Assembly: GCF_032197885.1 (NCBI RefSeq)
Contig: NZ_CP134159.1
Location: 248,001 to 312,000 of the forward strand
Origin: Levilactobacillus namurensis
GTDB lineage: Bacteria > Bacillota > Bacilli > Lactobacillales > Lactobacillaceae
DNA: 64,000 bases
Direction: 5' to 3'
Part shown: positions 54,482 through 61,448 of the stretch, piece after piece
Numbering within the stretch: position 1 is the first letter of the stretch
Layout: every line of letters starts with the position of its first letter
The notes under the pieces: model-generated
What the model saw: only the letters and a program-made list of their open reading frames with translations
What the model was told of the DNA's origin: nothing
The model's database searches: none
Position numbers and translations under genes: made by a program

Positions 54482-54499
54482 TAGTGATTTAGTTCACAC
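54482..54499 (+). promoter_or_regulatory. Rex-like operator upstream of adhE
   Basis: TAGTGATTTAGTTCACAC resembles the Rex consensus TTGTGA-N6-TCACAA with one mismatch in each arm. A second half-site TTGTGA lies at 54513-54518. Rex represses adhE in many Gram-positive bacteria when NADH/NAD+ is low. Confidence 0.5.
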
Positions 54500-54643
54500 G
54501 AAAATAAAAAGCTTGTGAATCACTGACGTTTGTGTATGCACTTACAAACTAATCGGAGAAGAACCTTGATACAACAGCGTTTACTTGTACAGAAAATTAA
54601 TTGTGATTTTTTAACATAAAGTTCTGGACTTTTGAAAAATCCA

Positions 54644-54652
54644 TGATAAGAT
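54644..54652 (+). promoter_or_regulatory. Extended -10 promoter of adhE
   Basis: TGATAAGAT at 54644-54652; the -35 is not clear. The start would be about 50 nt before the ATG. Confidence 0.45.
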
Positions 54653-54711
54653 AGAACTCGTGAATAAGTTAACAATATCTTTTCTACGCAAACGCATATG
54701 GAGGCAGAGAG

Positions 54712-57324
54712 ATGTTAAAAGACGTAAAAACGAATCCAAAAACGACTACTAAAGAAGAAACGGTTGACCAAATGATCGACCGCCTAGTCAATAAAGCCCA
54801 CGACGCGCTGTGCGCCATGGATGACTTCGACCAAGCCACGGTCGACCACATCGTCCACCAGATGGCCATCGCCGGCTTGGACCACCACATGGAACTGGCT
54901 AAGGCCGCTTACGACGAAACGGGCCGGGGGGTCATGGAAGACAAGGCCGTGAAGAACATGTTCGCGACGGAAGAAATCTGGCACACCATTAAGCACGATA
55001 AGACCGTCGGCATCATCAAGGATGACCGGGAACGGGAACTGATCACGGTTGCGGAACCTCTGGGTATCTTAGCCGGGGTTACGCCCGTCACTAACCCTAC
55101 GTCCACCACGTTATTCAAGTCACTGATCGCGGTTAAGACGCGGAACCCAATCATCTTCGCTTTCCACCCACAAGCACAGAAGTCATCCGTAATGGCCGCT
55201 AAGGTCGTTCGGGACGCTGCCATCGCTGCGGGGGCACCAGAAGGGGTCATTCAATGGATCGACAAGCCAAGTATCGACGCCACCACGGCGTTGATGAACC
55301 ACCCACGGGTTGCCAGTGTGCTGGCTACTGGGGGTCCTGGCATGGTCAAGGCCGCTTACTCTACCGGGAAGCCTGCGTTAGGGGTCGGTCCTGGTAACGG
55401 ACCAGCTTACATTGAAAAGACGGCTAACATCAAGCGGGCCGTCTACGACATCGTCTTATCCAAGACGTTCGATAACGGGATGGTCTGCGCGTCTGAAAAC
55501 AGCGCCATCATCGACAAGGACATCTACGACGACGTGAAGAAGGAAATGCAGGACCGGGGCGTCTACTTCGTGAAGAAGGCGGACCACAAGGCCTTAGCCG
55601 ACGCGATGTTCCGTCCTGAAGGCGGGGTCAAAGGGCCAATTGCTGGGATGTCTGCGCAAAAGATCGCGGACTTAGCCGGAATCAAGGTCCCCGCAACCAC
55701 CAAGGTCTTGGCCGCTGAACTGACGGGCGTGGGGCCAAAGTACCCGATGTCTCAAGAAAAGCTGTCACCGGTTATCTCCGTCTACAAGTCTAAGGACCAC
55801 GCCGAGGCCTTCAAGTTGGCGGACGAACTCTTACACTTTGGTGGGTTGGGCCACACGGCCGCCATCCACACCATGGACGACGACTTAGCAACGGAATACG
55901 GCATTAAGATGAAGGCCAGCCGGGTCTTGGTCAACACGCCATCCGCACTAGGGGGCATTGGGAACCTGTACAACGAAATGATTCCTTCATTGACCTTAGG
56001 GACCGGCTCATGGGGCAAGAACTCCGTGTCCCACAACGTCTCGTCCTTCGACTTACTGAACATCAAAACGATTGCAAAGCGGCGAAATAACATGCAGTGG
56101 ATTAAATTACCTCGAGTTTACTTCGAAAAGACGTCCGTTCGTTACCTCGATGACATGCCAGGCATCAAGCGGGTCTTCCTGGTCACCGACCCAGCCATGG
56201 TTCAATTGGGTTACGTGGACACGGTCTTAAACGAATTGAAGCGGCAACCTAACGGGATGGAGTACTCCCTGTTCTCCGATGTTGAACCAGATCCGACCAC
56301 GGATACGGTCAACCGCGGGGTTGCGCTGATGCGTCAATTCAAGCCGGACACCATCATTGCGTTAGGTGGGGGTTCTGCGATGGATGCAGCCAAGAACATG
56401 TGGCTGTTCTACGAAGACCCTAAGGCTAGCTTCTTCGGCGCTAAGCAGAAGTTCTTGGACATTCGGAAGCGGGCTTACAAGTTCAATAAGCCGCACAAGG
56501 CCCAGTTCGTTGCCATCCCAACCACGTCCGGGACGGGTTCGGAAGTAACGCCGTTCTCCGTGATTACGGACTCGAAGACCCACGTGAAGTACCCGTTGGC
56601 CGACTACGCATTGACGCCAGACGTGGCCATTGTGGATTCCCAGTTCATCGAAACGGTGCCTAAGAAGACCGTGGCTTACTCTGGGTTGGACGTGTTGACC
56701 CACGCCATTGAATCCTACGTTTCCGTAATGGCTTCCGATTACACCCGGCCATGGTCCTTACAGGCCATCAAGCTGGTCATGGACAATCTGACGAACTCCT
56801 ACAACGGCGACATCACGGCCCGGCAAGAGATGCACAACGCCTCGACCTTAGCCGGGATGGCCTTCGCCAACGCCTTCTTAGGGGTCGACCACTCGATCGC
56901 CCACAAGTTAGGTGGGGAATTCGGCTTACCACATGGTTTGGCCATCGCGATTACGTTACCGCACGTGATTCGGTACAACTTCAAGGAACCGACCAAGATG
57001 TCCATGTGGCCGAAGTACGAGTACTTCCGGGCCGATGAAGACTACGCTCAGATTGCGCGTTACCTGGGCTTGCCAGGGAACACCAAGGAAGAGCTTAAGG
57101 AAGCCTTGGTCAAGAAGGTCATCGACTTGGCACACTCCGTTGGGGTCACGTTGAGCTTGAAGGCTAACGGGGTGGACAAGGCCCACTTCGACAAGACGGT
57201 GGATCACTTGGCTGAATTAGCGTTCGAGGACCAATGCACGACCGCGAACCCTAAGGAACCCCTAGTTTCTGAATTAAAGCAAATCATGATTGATGAATAC
57301 GACGGTAAGGGTGTTGAAAAGTAA
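54712..57324 (+). CDS. adhE: Bifunctional acetaldehyde-CoA/alcohol dehydrogenase
   Basis: 870 residues, full length. ATG 54712 follows GGAGG by 7 nt. The N-terminal aldehyde dehydrogenase domain (about 1-440) reduces acetyl-CoA to acetaldehyde; its catalytic Cys is C259 in NGMVCASENS. The C-terminal iron-dependent alcohol dehydrogenase (about 460-865) makes ethanol: nucleotide motif GGGSAMDAAK, TTSGTGSEVTPF, and Fe ligands in DHSIAHKLGGEFGLPHG. It regenerates NAD+ in the ethanol branch of heterolactic fermentation, paired in function with acetate kinase further right. It is monocistronic, with a probable Rex site upstream and a strong terminator. Confidence 0.97.
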   Translation: MLKDVKTNPKTTTKEETVDQMIDRLVNKAHDALCAMDDFDQATVDHIVHQMAIAGLDHHMELAKAAYDETGRGVMEDKAVKNMFATEEIWHTIKHDKTVGIIKDDRERELITVAEPLGILAGVTPVTNPTSTTLFKSLIAVKTRNPIIFAFHPQAQKSSVMAAKVVRDAAIAAGAPEGVIQWIDKPSIDATTALMNHPRVASVLATGGPGMVKAAYSTGKPALGVGPGNGPAYIEKTANIKRAVYDIVLSKTFDNGMVCASENSAIIDKDIYDDVKKEMQDRGVYFVKKADHKALADAMFRPEGGVKGPIAGMSAQKIADLAGIKVPATTKVLAAELTGVGPKYPMSQEKLSPVISVYKSKDHAEAFKLADELLHFGGLGHTAAIHTMDDDLATEYGIKMKASRVLVNTPSALGGIGNLYNEMIPSLTLGTGSWGKNSVSHNVSSFDLLNIKTIAKRRNNMQWIKLPRVYFEKTSVRYLDDMPGIKRVFLVTDPAMVQLGYVDTVLNELKRQPNGMEYSLFSDVEPDPTTDTVNRGVALMRQFKPDTIIALGGGSAMDAAKNMWLFYEDPKASFFGAKQKFLDIRKRAYKFNKPHKAQFVAIPTTSGTGSEVTPFSVITDSKTHVKYPLADYALTPDVAIVDSQFIETVPKKTVAYSGLDVLTHAIESYVSVMASDYTRPWSLQAIKLVMDNLTNSYNGDITARQEMHNASTLAGMAFANAFLGVDHSIAHKLGGEFGLPHGLAIAITLPHVIRYNFKEPTKMSMWPKYEYFRADEDYAQIARYLGLPGNTKEELKEALVKKVIDLAHSVGVTLSLKANGVDKAHFDKTVDHLAELAFEDQCTTANPKEPLVSELKQIMIDEYDGKGVEK

Positions 57325-57338
57325 CCCTGACGTCACAA

Positions 57339-57371
57339 ACGGGTCGTTGCCTCCGGGCAGCGGCCCGTTTT
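57339..57371 (+). terminator. Terminator of adhE
   Basis: ACGGGTCGTTGCC pairs with GGGCAGCGGCCCGT (small bulge), then TTTT. Confidence 0.85.
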
Positions 57372-57402
57372 GCGTCCACTTGTGGTGTGAGTCAGCGCCT
57401 TA

Positions 57403-57540
57403 CCGGCTGGCCAGACAGGGCTGGAACGTCGTGGGCGCCATTTCGAGCCATAGAGCGGTCTCGAAATGGGGCCTTTGACTAAGGCAGCCCAGAACGCTCC
57501 CTAAGTCAAATTTCACGGCTGAGCCCTGTCTGGCCGGCCT
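57403..57540. repeat. Cloverleaf-like palindromic element
   Basis: The outer perfect 14-bp inverted repeat (57409-57422 with 57522-57535) encloses two inner hairpins: CCATTTCGAG/CTCGAAATGG (57438-57447 with 57460-57469) and TTTGACT/AGTCAAA (57474-57480 with 57504-57510). It has the size and form of a small palindromic repeat unit or a structured RNA. I see no T-run and only one copy in this window. The following stretch to about 57980 is non-coding and becomes AT-rich; nothing else is seen there. Confidence 0.55.
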
Positions 57541-57986
57541 CACGGCTAACGTTGGGCTTAGGTCCTCTGGGTTACGTCACTTGGGGGGCTATCCCAGTGA
57601 GATTTCGATGGTTAAGGCCTGACTTGATTGCTACGGGGACCGGACATATTGGGCGCCGAATTTTAGGATGGTTGTCTGGTCGCCCGGTAAGGCGGATGAC
57701 ATCACCATGAGTTGCCAACGGACGAATGTGGTGGAAATTTATTCGGAAGTAAAACCATTTACGGATAACGCTGGTGGCAATTTAAGGACAAAATTCGGGG
57801 GATTTTCATGGATTTTTCATTTTAGATGACAAATTTTACAGAAAATTTGTCTGCTTTATCAAGCAATCGACCGAAGATTTAGCGGAAAAAGGACGAATTT
57901 GGGTCAATTAAAGCGTTTTATATAACAGAGGCATTACAAAAATGACAAACTGACATAATCAGAAGACTTTCTTAACCTCCGTGACA

Positions 57987-58025
57987 TGTAACCACAATTT
58001 CCGTGTAATATTTGTCAGCTATTCT
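57987..58025 (+). promoter_or_regulatory. WalR-like promoter of the first LysM protein
   Basis: TGTAAC at 57987, TGTAAT at 58004-58009, 10 nt, then -10 TATTCT at 58020-58025. The last two elements have the same spacing as in the promoters at 59227 and 60160. Confidence 0.55.
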
Positions 58026-58064
58026 AGGAGCCGTTAAGCAATCAAAGGAGGATGTTATTTTTTT

Positions 58065-58667
58065 ATGGGATTCAAAAAAGCTTTAGTGATGACTTTAGGC
58101 GCAGTTGCTGTCGCCGGAGCCGGCCTGTTTACTTCCAATGAACAAGCCAGTGCCGCTACCCGGGTTACGGTCAAGCAGGGGGATTCTGTTTGGGCCTTAG
58201 CCAACCAGTACGATTCATCCGTGAAGGCCATTGAAAAGGCCAACCACTTGACCAACAGCTCACTGATCTTTGTGGGGGAGAACCTGGCCATTCCAGCCAA
58301 GCACGCCACCGCAACCACGCACGCTGCTGGTGTGACGCAACATACCTACCGTCACACGTCTAACCAGGCGCCAAGTGCTACCACGACGACGCAGACCACT
58401 CAGACGCAGACCACGACCCAACCGGCTGCTTCGGGGGTTTCCGGCTCCGAAGCCAGCGCGAAGAACTGGATCGCGTACCGCGAATCACGGGGGTCTTACA
58501 CCGCCACCAATGGACAATACATTGGAAAGTACCAGTTGAGTTCCGCCTACTTGAAGGGCGATTACTCGGCCGCTAACCAGGAAAAGGTCGCCAACCAATA
58601 CGTGGCCGGCCGGTATGGTTCCTGGACCGCTGCGCAAGCCTTCTGGCAAGCCAACGGGTGGTACTAA
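58065..58667 (+). CDS. Secreted LysM protein with APF/transglycosylase-like C-terminus (A)
   Basis: 200 residues from ATG 58065; AAGGAGG lies 12 nt upstream across a T-run. The signal peptide spans 1-~30 (ending QASAAT). A LysM domain (about 32-77, VTVKQGDSVWALANQYDSSVKAI) binds peptidoglycan, a Thr/Gln-rich linker follows (80-125), and the C-terminal 70 residues form the aggregation-promoting-factor/transglycosylase-like domain (WIAYRESRGSYTATNGQYIGKYQLSSAYLKGDYS, ending WQANGWY). In the two sister proteins the presumed active-site motif is ESG; here it is ESR. It probably acts in the cell wall on peptidoglycan. The promoter has WalR-like boxes. Confidence 0.85.
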   Translation: MGFKKALVMTLGAVAVAGAGLFTSNEQASAATRVTVKQGDSVWALANQYDSSVKAIEKANHLTNSSLIFVGENLAIPAKHATATTHAAGVTQHTYRHTSNQAPSATTTTQTTQTQTTTQPAASGVSGSEASAKNWIAYRESRGSYTATNGQYIGKYQLSSAYLKGDYSAANQEKVANQYVAGRYGSWTAAQAFWQANGWY

Positions 58668-58704
58668 GCCTTACTTATAAATTTTGACGTTTAAAGTCAT
58701 GAAG

Positions 58705-58737
58705 AGTCGTTCGGATGCAGGTCCGAGCGGCTTTTTT
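58705..58737 (+). terminator. Terminator of the first LysM gene
   Basis: AGTCGTTCGGA pairs with TCCGAGCGGCT (two G-U), followed by six T. Confidence 0.85.
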
Positions 58738-58745
58738 GGGTTCTG

Positions 58746-58775
58746 CTGACAGGGGGACTAGAAAACTGGTATCCT
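58746..58775 (+). promoter_or_regulatory. Promoter of the 58800 gene
   Basis: CTGACA (58746-58751), 18-nt spacer, TATCCT (58770-58775) with an extended TGG before it. Confidence 0.6.
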
Positions 58776-58799
58776 AACGGTAGAAAGGGGGGAACCGCC

Positions 58800-59048
58800 A
58801 TGGTGACCTTTGTCTTCGCCATGACCCTCATGGTCCTATTCGGTGTTAGCCGCGGGGTCATCGCGGTCTTGGTTCGCCGCCACGTGGGTCCTTATGCGCA
58901 GGTGGCCCGCTGGGTCGACCTCGCGCTGATTGGGCTGACGTCGTTTGTCTTTCCCATCACACTTAGCTGGACGACGATCGTGTGTTTCTGGCAACTCTGT
59001 TACTTAGTCCTGTTCGGCGGGACCTGGCTGCTGATTACGCGACGGTGA
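58800..59048 (+). CDS. Small membrane protein, 82 aa
   Basis: ATG 58800 is preceded by AAAGGGGGG. Three hydrophobic segments lie at about 3-24, 38-56 and 60-78, with Arg-rich loops (RRHVGPYAQVARW) and an ITRR end. It has no recognised family. It has its own promoter and sits between two genes for LysM surface proteins, but nothing ties it to them in function. Confidence 0.65.
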   Translation: MVTFVFAMTLMVLFGVSRGVIAVLVRRHVGPYAQVARWVDLALIGLTSFVFPITLSWTTIVCFWQLCYLVLFGGTWLLITRR

Positions 59049-59204
59049 GGGATGCTCATCGATAGTAGAATAAGAATTGGCGGGAACGGAAACTGACACG
59101 GGCCCGTCATTTTTGTCGTCTAGGAGGGGGATTTAGGGGGTTAAATGTCAAAAAGGTTATTAGGATGACAACTTGTCACATTTCCCCGTTTTTCTTAATC
59201 AGGG

Positions 59205-59248
59205 TGTTACCTCCTCACAATTGGCGTGTAACGTTGAGCGGTTATGCT
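59205..59248 (+). promoter_or_regulatory. WalR-like promoter of the second LysM protein
   Basis: TGTTAC at 59205-59210 and TGTAAC at 59227-59232 are exactly 22 bp apart. A 10-nt gap and -10 TATGCT (59243-59248) follow. Confidence 0.55.
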
Positions 59249-59295
59249 AGGTCTCGTTAAGTAATCACGACAACGCCAAGGAGGACAATTTAAGA

Positions 59296-59988
59296 ATGAC
59301 ATTCAAAAAAGTTTTAGTTTCAACGTTAGGAACCGCCGCCGTTATCGGGGCCAGCTTCTTCGCGACCACTTCCGCCAACGCTGACGTCCGGGTCACGGTG
59401 AAGTCGGGAGATACCGTATCCAAGATCGCTACGCAATACAAATCCACCGTTTCCGCCATTAAATCGGCGAACGGCTTAAAGAATGCTAACCTGATCTACG
59501 TGGGGGAATCTCTGGTGATTCCAAGTTCGGCGTCGACTAGCCAGACCACGACGACTCAGGCAACGCAGACTACGCCAACTACCACGCAGCAGACGCAAAC
59601 GACTGGTACTACGCAAGGGACTAGTGCTTACCAAGGGACGGCGAGCCACTATGCGTCGAACCAGCAAGCGAATACGACCACGACGCGTTACCAAGCGCCT
59701 ACCACGACGACTACCCAGACTCAAACCACTGGGTCAACCAGCACGGGGACCAGTAGTACGTCCAGTTCGAGTTCCAGTGCTAAGGCTTGGATTGCCAACA
59801 AGGAATCCGGTGGCTCTTACAGTGCACGGAATGGCCAGTATATCGGGAAGTACCAGTTGAGCGCTTCCTACCTGAACGGGGACTACTCGGCCGCTAACCA
59901 GGAAAAGGTGGCCAACCAATACGTCAGCTCGCGGTACGGTTCTTGGTCTAAGGCCAAGGCATTCTGGCAAGCTAACGGTTGGTACTAA
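59296..59988 (+). CDS. Secreted LysM protein with APF/transglycosylase-like C-terminus (B)
   Basis: 230 residues, ATG 59296, with AAGGAGG upstream. The signal peptide ends near NADV (about 30). A LysM domain covers 31-77 (VTVKSGDTVSKIATQYKSTVSAIKS), then a long Thr/Gln/Ser linker (80-160), probably wall-spanning, and the 70-residue C-terminal domain with WIANKESGGSYSARNGQY, KYQLSASYLNGDYS and the terminal WQANGWY. It is a paralogue of the 58065 protein, closely similar in its last ~65 residues, but with the full ESG motif. It is probably a cell-wall hydrolase or surface factor related to aggregation-promoting factors. Confidence 0.87.
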   Translation: MTFKKVLVSTLGTAAVIGASFFATTSANADVRVTVKSGDTVSKIATQYKSTVSAIKSANGLKNANLIYVGESLVIPSSASTSQTTTTQATQTTPTTTQQTQTTGTTQGTSAYQGTASHYASNQQANTTTTRYQAPTTTTTQTQTTGSTSTGTSSTSSSSSSAKAWIANKESGGSYSARNGQYIGKYQLSASYLNGDYSAANQEKVANQYVSSRYGSWSKAKAFWQANGWY

Positions 59989-60032
59989 ACCGTTAGAAAC
60001 GTTAATTAGAAAACCAATTGCGATAAATCCTC

Positions 60033-60062
60033 AAACCACCGTTGTACGCAGCGGTGGTTTTT
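60033..60062 (+). terminator. Terminator of the second LysM gene
   Basis: AAACCACCG pairs with CGGTGGTTT, followed by more T. Confidence 0.8.
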
Positions 60063-60126
60063 GAGTGGGCAGAAACCCGATGAGGACGGGGATTGAGCGA
60101 CTTTAGCGGGAAAAGATGAGGTTGGT

Positions 60127-60181
60127 TGTTACCATTTCGTAACATTTTGTAAACCCTCCTGTAACTTGCAGAGGTTATGCT
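60127..60181 (+). promoter_or_regulatory. WalR-like promoter of the third APF-like protein
   Basis: TGTTAC (60127-60132) and CGTAAC (60138-60143) are 11 bp apart, the WalR spacing (N5). TGTAAC follows at 60160-60165, 22 bp on, then 10 nt and -10 TATGCT (60176-60181). Confidence 0.6.
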
Positions 60182-60213
60182 AGTCATAATTAAGCCACTA
60201 GGAGGGTTGACCC

Positions 60214-60573
60214 ATTAAAGTTAAACTTTTTGTTCTCGCCATTTTAACAGTTGTGGCCTTGACCCTACCTGGTCTGGCAACGGCCACCGATAGTGTGACG
60301 GCGCAGGCTGCCACCAAGACCAAGGTCGTTTACGTCTCCAAGTTATCGAAGAAGCAAGCGGCCGCTAAAGCCTGGATCGCTAAGCGCGAATCCGGCGGCA
60401 ATTACCGCGCACGCAACGGGATCTACTACGGTAAGTACCAGTTGACGATTTCGATGTTGCACGGTGACTACAGTAAGGCCAATCAAGAAAAGACGGCCGA
60501 TCGTTATACCTACCACCGTTACGGGACTTGGACCAAGGCTAAGCGCCATTGGTTGTCTCACGGGTGGTATTAA
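60214..60573 (+). CDS. Small secreted APF/transglycosylase-like protein without LysM (C), ATT start
   Basis: 119 residues if started at ATT 60214, which lies 7 nt after AGGAGGG. The protein then begins with a normal signal peptide (Lys-Val-Lys, then a Leu/Val-rich core, about 1-32). The only conventional in-frame start, GTG 60253, has no ribosome binding site and would cut off the N-region of the signal. The mature part is almost only the C-terminal domain seen in the two LysM neighbours: WIAKRESGGNYRARNGIYYG, KYQLTISMLHGDYS, ending WLSHGWY. It is very basic. It is likely a peptidoglycan-acting or peptidoglycan-binding exoprotein controlled together with the other two. Confidence 0.8.
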   Translation: MKVKLFVLAILTVVALTLPGLATATDSVTAQAATKTKVVYVSKLSKKQAAAKAWIAKRESGGNYRARNGIYYGKYQLTISMLHGDYSKANQEKTADRYTYHRYGTWTKAKRHWLSHGWY

Positions 60574-60590
60574 TTCTAGGCACTCCCCCT

Positions 60591-60613
60591 GGACGTTTTT
60601 AAGCGTCCTTTTT
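60591..60613 (+). terminator. First terminator after the third APF-like gene
   Basis: GGACG pairs with CGTCC, followed by five T. Confidence 0.6.
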
Positions 60614-60623
60614 ATGAATAAGT

Positions 60624-60669
60624 AAGCCGCTAGTTGGGACCGATTCCGGTTTCGGCGAGCGGCTTTTTT
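60624..60669 (+). terminator. Second terminator after the third APF-like gene
   Basis: AAGCCGCT (60624-60631) pairs with AGCGGCTT (60658-60665), ending in six T. Confidence 0.8.
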
Positions 60670-60701
60670 GTCGCCAGTGGGGCAGGAACGAGACAGTTGA
60701 A

Positions 60702-60730
60702 TTGACAATATATACCTACGGGGGTATATT
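60702..60730 (+). promoter_or_regulatory. Consensus promoter with CsoR/CstR-like operator in its spacer
   Basis: TTGACA (60702-60707), 17-nt spacer, TATATT (60725-60730). The spacer and -10 hold TATACCTACGGGGGTAT (60711-60727), an AT-flanked G-tract typical of CsoR-family operators. Confidence 0.7.
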
Positions 60731-60839
60731 AAAAGGCGTTGTTAATCGACCTACCGGTTAACACACACCAATCATCGTGAACCCGCTGGGTGGTTAAAAT
60801 GCCCACTAGAAAAGGATGTTATAGAAATATCTTAGCCGA

Positions 60840-60859
60840 TATACATCTAGGGGTATTTT
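60840..60859 (+). promoter_or_regulatory. Second CsoR/CstR-like operator before the thioredoxin gene
   Basis: TATACATCTAGGGGTAT (60840-60856) matches the first box at 13 of 17 positions, including both ends and the G-tract. It may overlap a weak second -10 (TATTTT, 60854-60859). Confidence 0.55.
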
Positions 60860-60896
60860 AAAGGCCCAGCAATGTCCCGCTTTGAGGAGGATTTGG

Positions 60897-61220
60897 ATGA
60901 TTAAAGAAATTCACGACGCTAACTTTGAGGCGGAAACCAATACGGGCGTCACGGTGGTTGATTTTCGGGCCGACTGGTGTCCTCCATGCAAGATGATGGA
61001 CCCAATCTTAAAGAGCCTCTCGGCTGATGAAGCGTACGGCCAACGGGTCAAGTTCACGGCCATCAACGTGGACCACGACCAAGCCACGGCCCAGAAGTTC
61101 GACGTGCAGGGGATTCCGACCTTCTTGATCAAGAAGGATGGTCAGGTGGTTGACCGTTTAGTCGGCGCCCGACCTAAGCCGGATTTTGCGGCGGTATTAG
61201 ATAAAGCCTTAGCTGATTAG
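60897..61220 (+). CDS. Thioredoxin with WCPPC active site
   Basis: 107 residues from ATG 60897, 6 nt after GAGGAGG. A single thioredoxin fold: VTVVDFRADWCPPCKMM with redox Cys28 and Cys31, and the cis-Pro loop GIPTFLIKKDG. The active site is CPPC rather than the usual CGPC, which in related proteins shifts redox potential; its effect here is unknown. The upstream CsoR/CstR-like boxes suggest induction by copper or by reactive sulfur species rather than housekeeping expression. It is a single-gene unit with its own terminator. Confidence 0.9.
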   Translation: MIKEIHDANFEAETNTGVTVVDFRADWCPPCKMMDPILKSLSADEAYGQRVKFTAINVDHDQATAQKFDVQGIPTFLIKKDGQVVDRLVGARPKPDFAAVLDKALAD

Positions 61221-61269
61221 ACCAGCGGTGACCTCCGGGAGGGGTCAGCCTTGCCGCCGGGAGCGGCGC

Positions 61270-61298
61270 AAAAGTGCGGGATTGCCCGCACTTTTTTT
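61270..61298 (+). terminator. Terminator of the thioredoxin gene
   Basis: GTGCGGG-ATT(G)-CCCGCAC with an A-run before and seven T after. Confidence 0.9.
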
Positions 61299-61380
61299 GT
61301 GGCCAATCCGACGTTCGGGGCCGTTAAGTCAAGGATTCCGGGGAATTCCTGAAAATTCGCTAAGAAAAGCCAATCTTTTC

Positions 61381-61409
61381 TTGAAAGCGGATACATTTTT
61401 CTTTACACT
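61381..61409 (+). promoter_or_regulatory. Promoter of ackA with cre-like box
   Basis: TTGAAA (61381-61386), 17-nt spacer, TACACT (61404-61409). TGAAAGCGGATACA (61382-61395) is one mismatch from the CcpA cre consensus and covers the -35, a position that would favour repression. Confidence 0.65.
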
Positions 61410-61448
61410 GGTAGATAACCGAAACTGATCAGATTGGGAGGGAGCAAC

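Noticed and set aside
54513..54530. Second complete Rex site upstream of adhE
   Set aside because: Only the left half TTGTGA is present; the right half is missing at the required distance.
57290..57478. Reading frame overlapping the end of adhE and the palindrome
   Set aside because: It crosses the adhE terminator and one hairpin arm, with no ribosome binding site.
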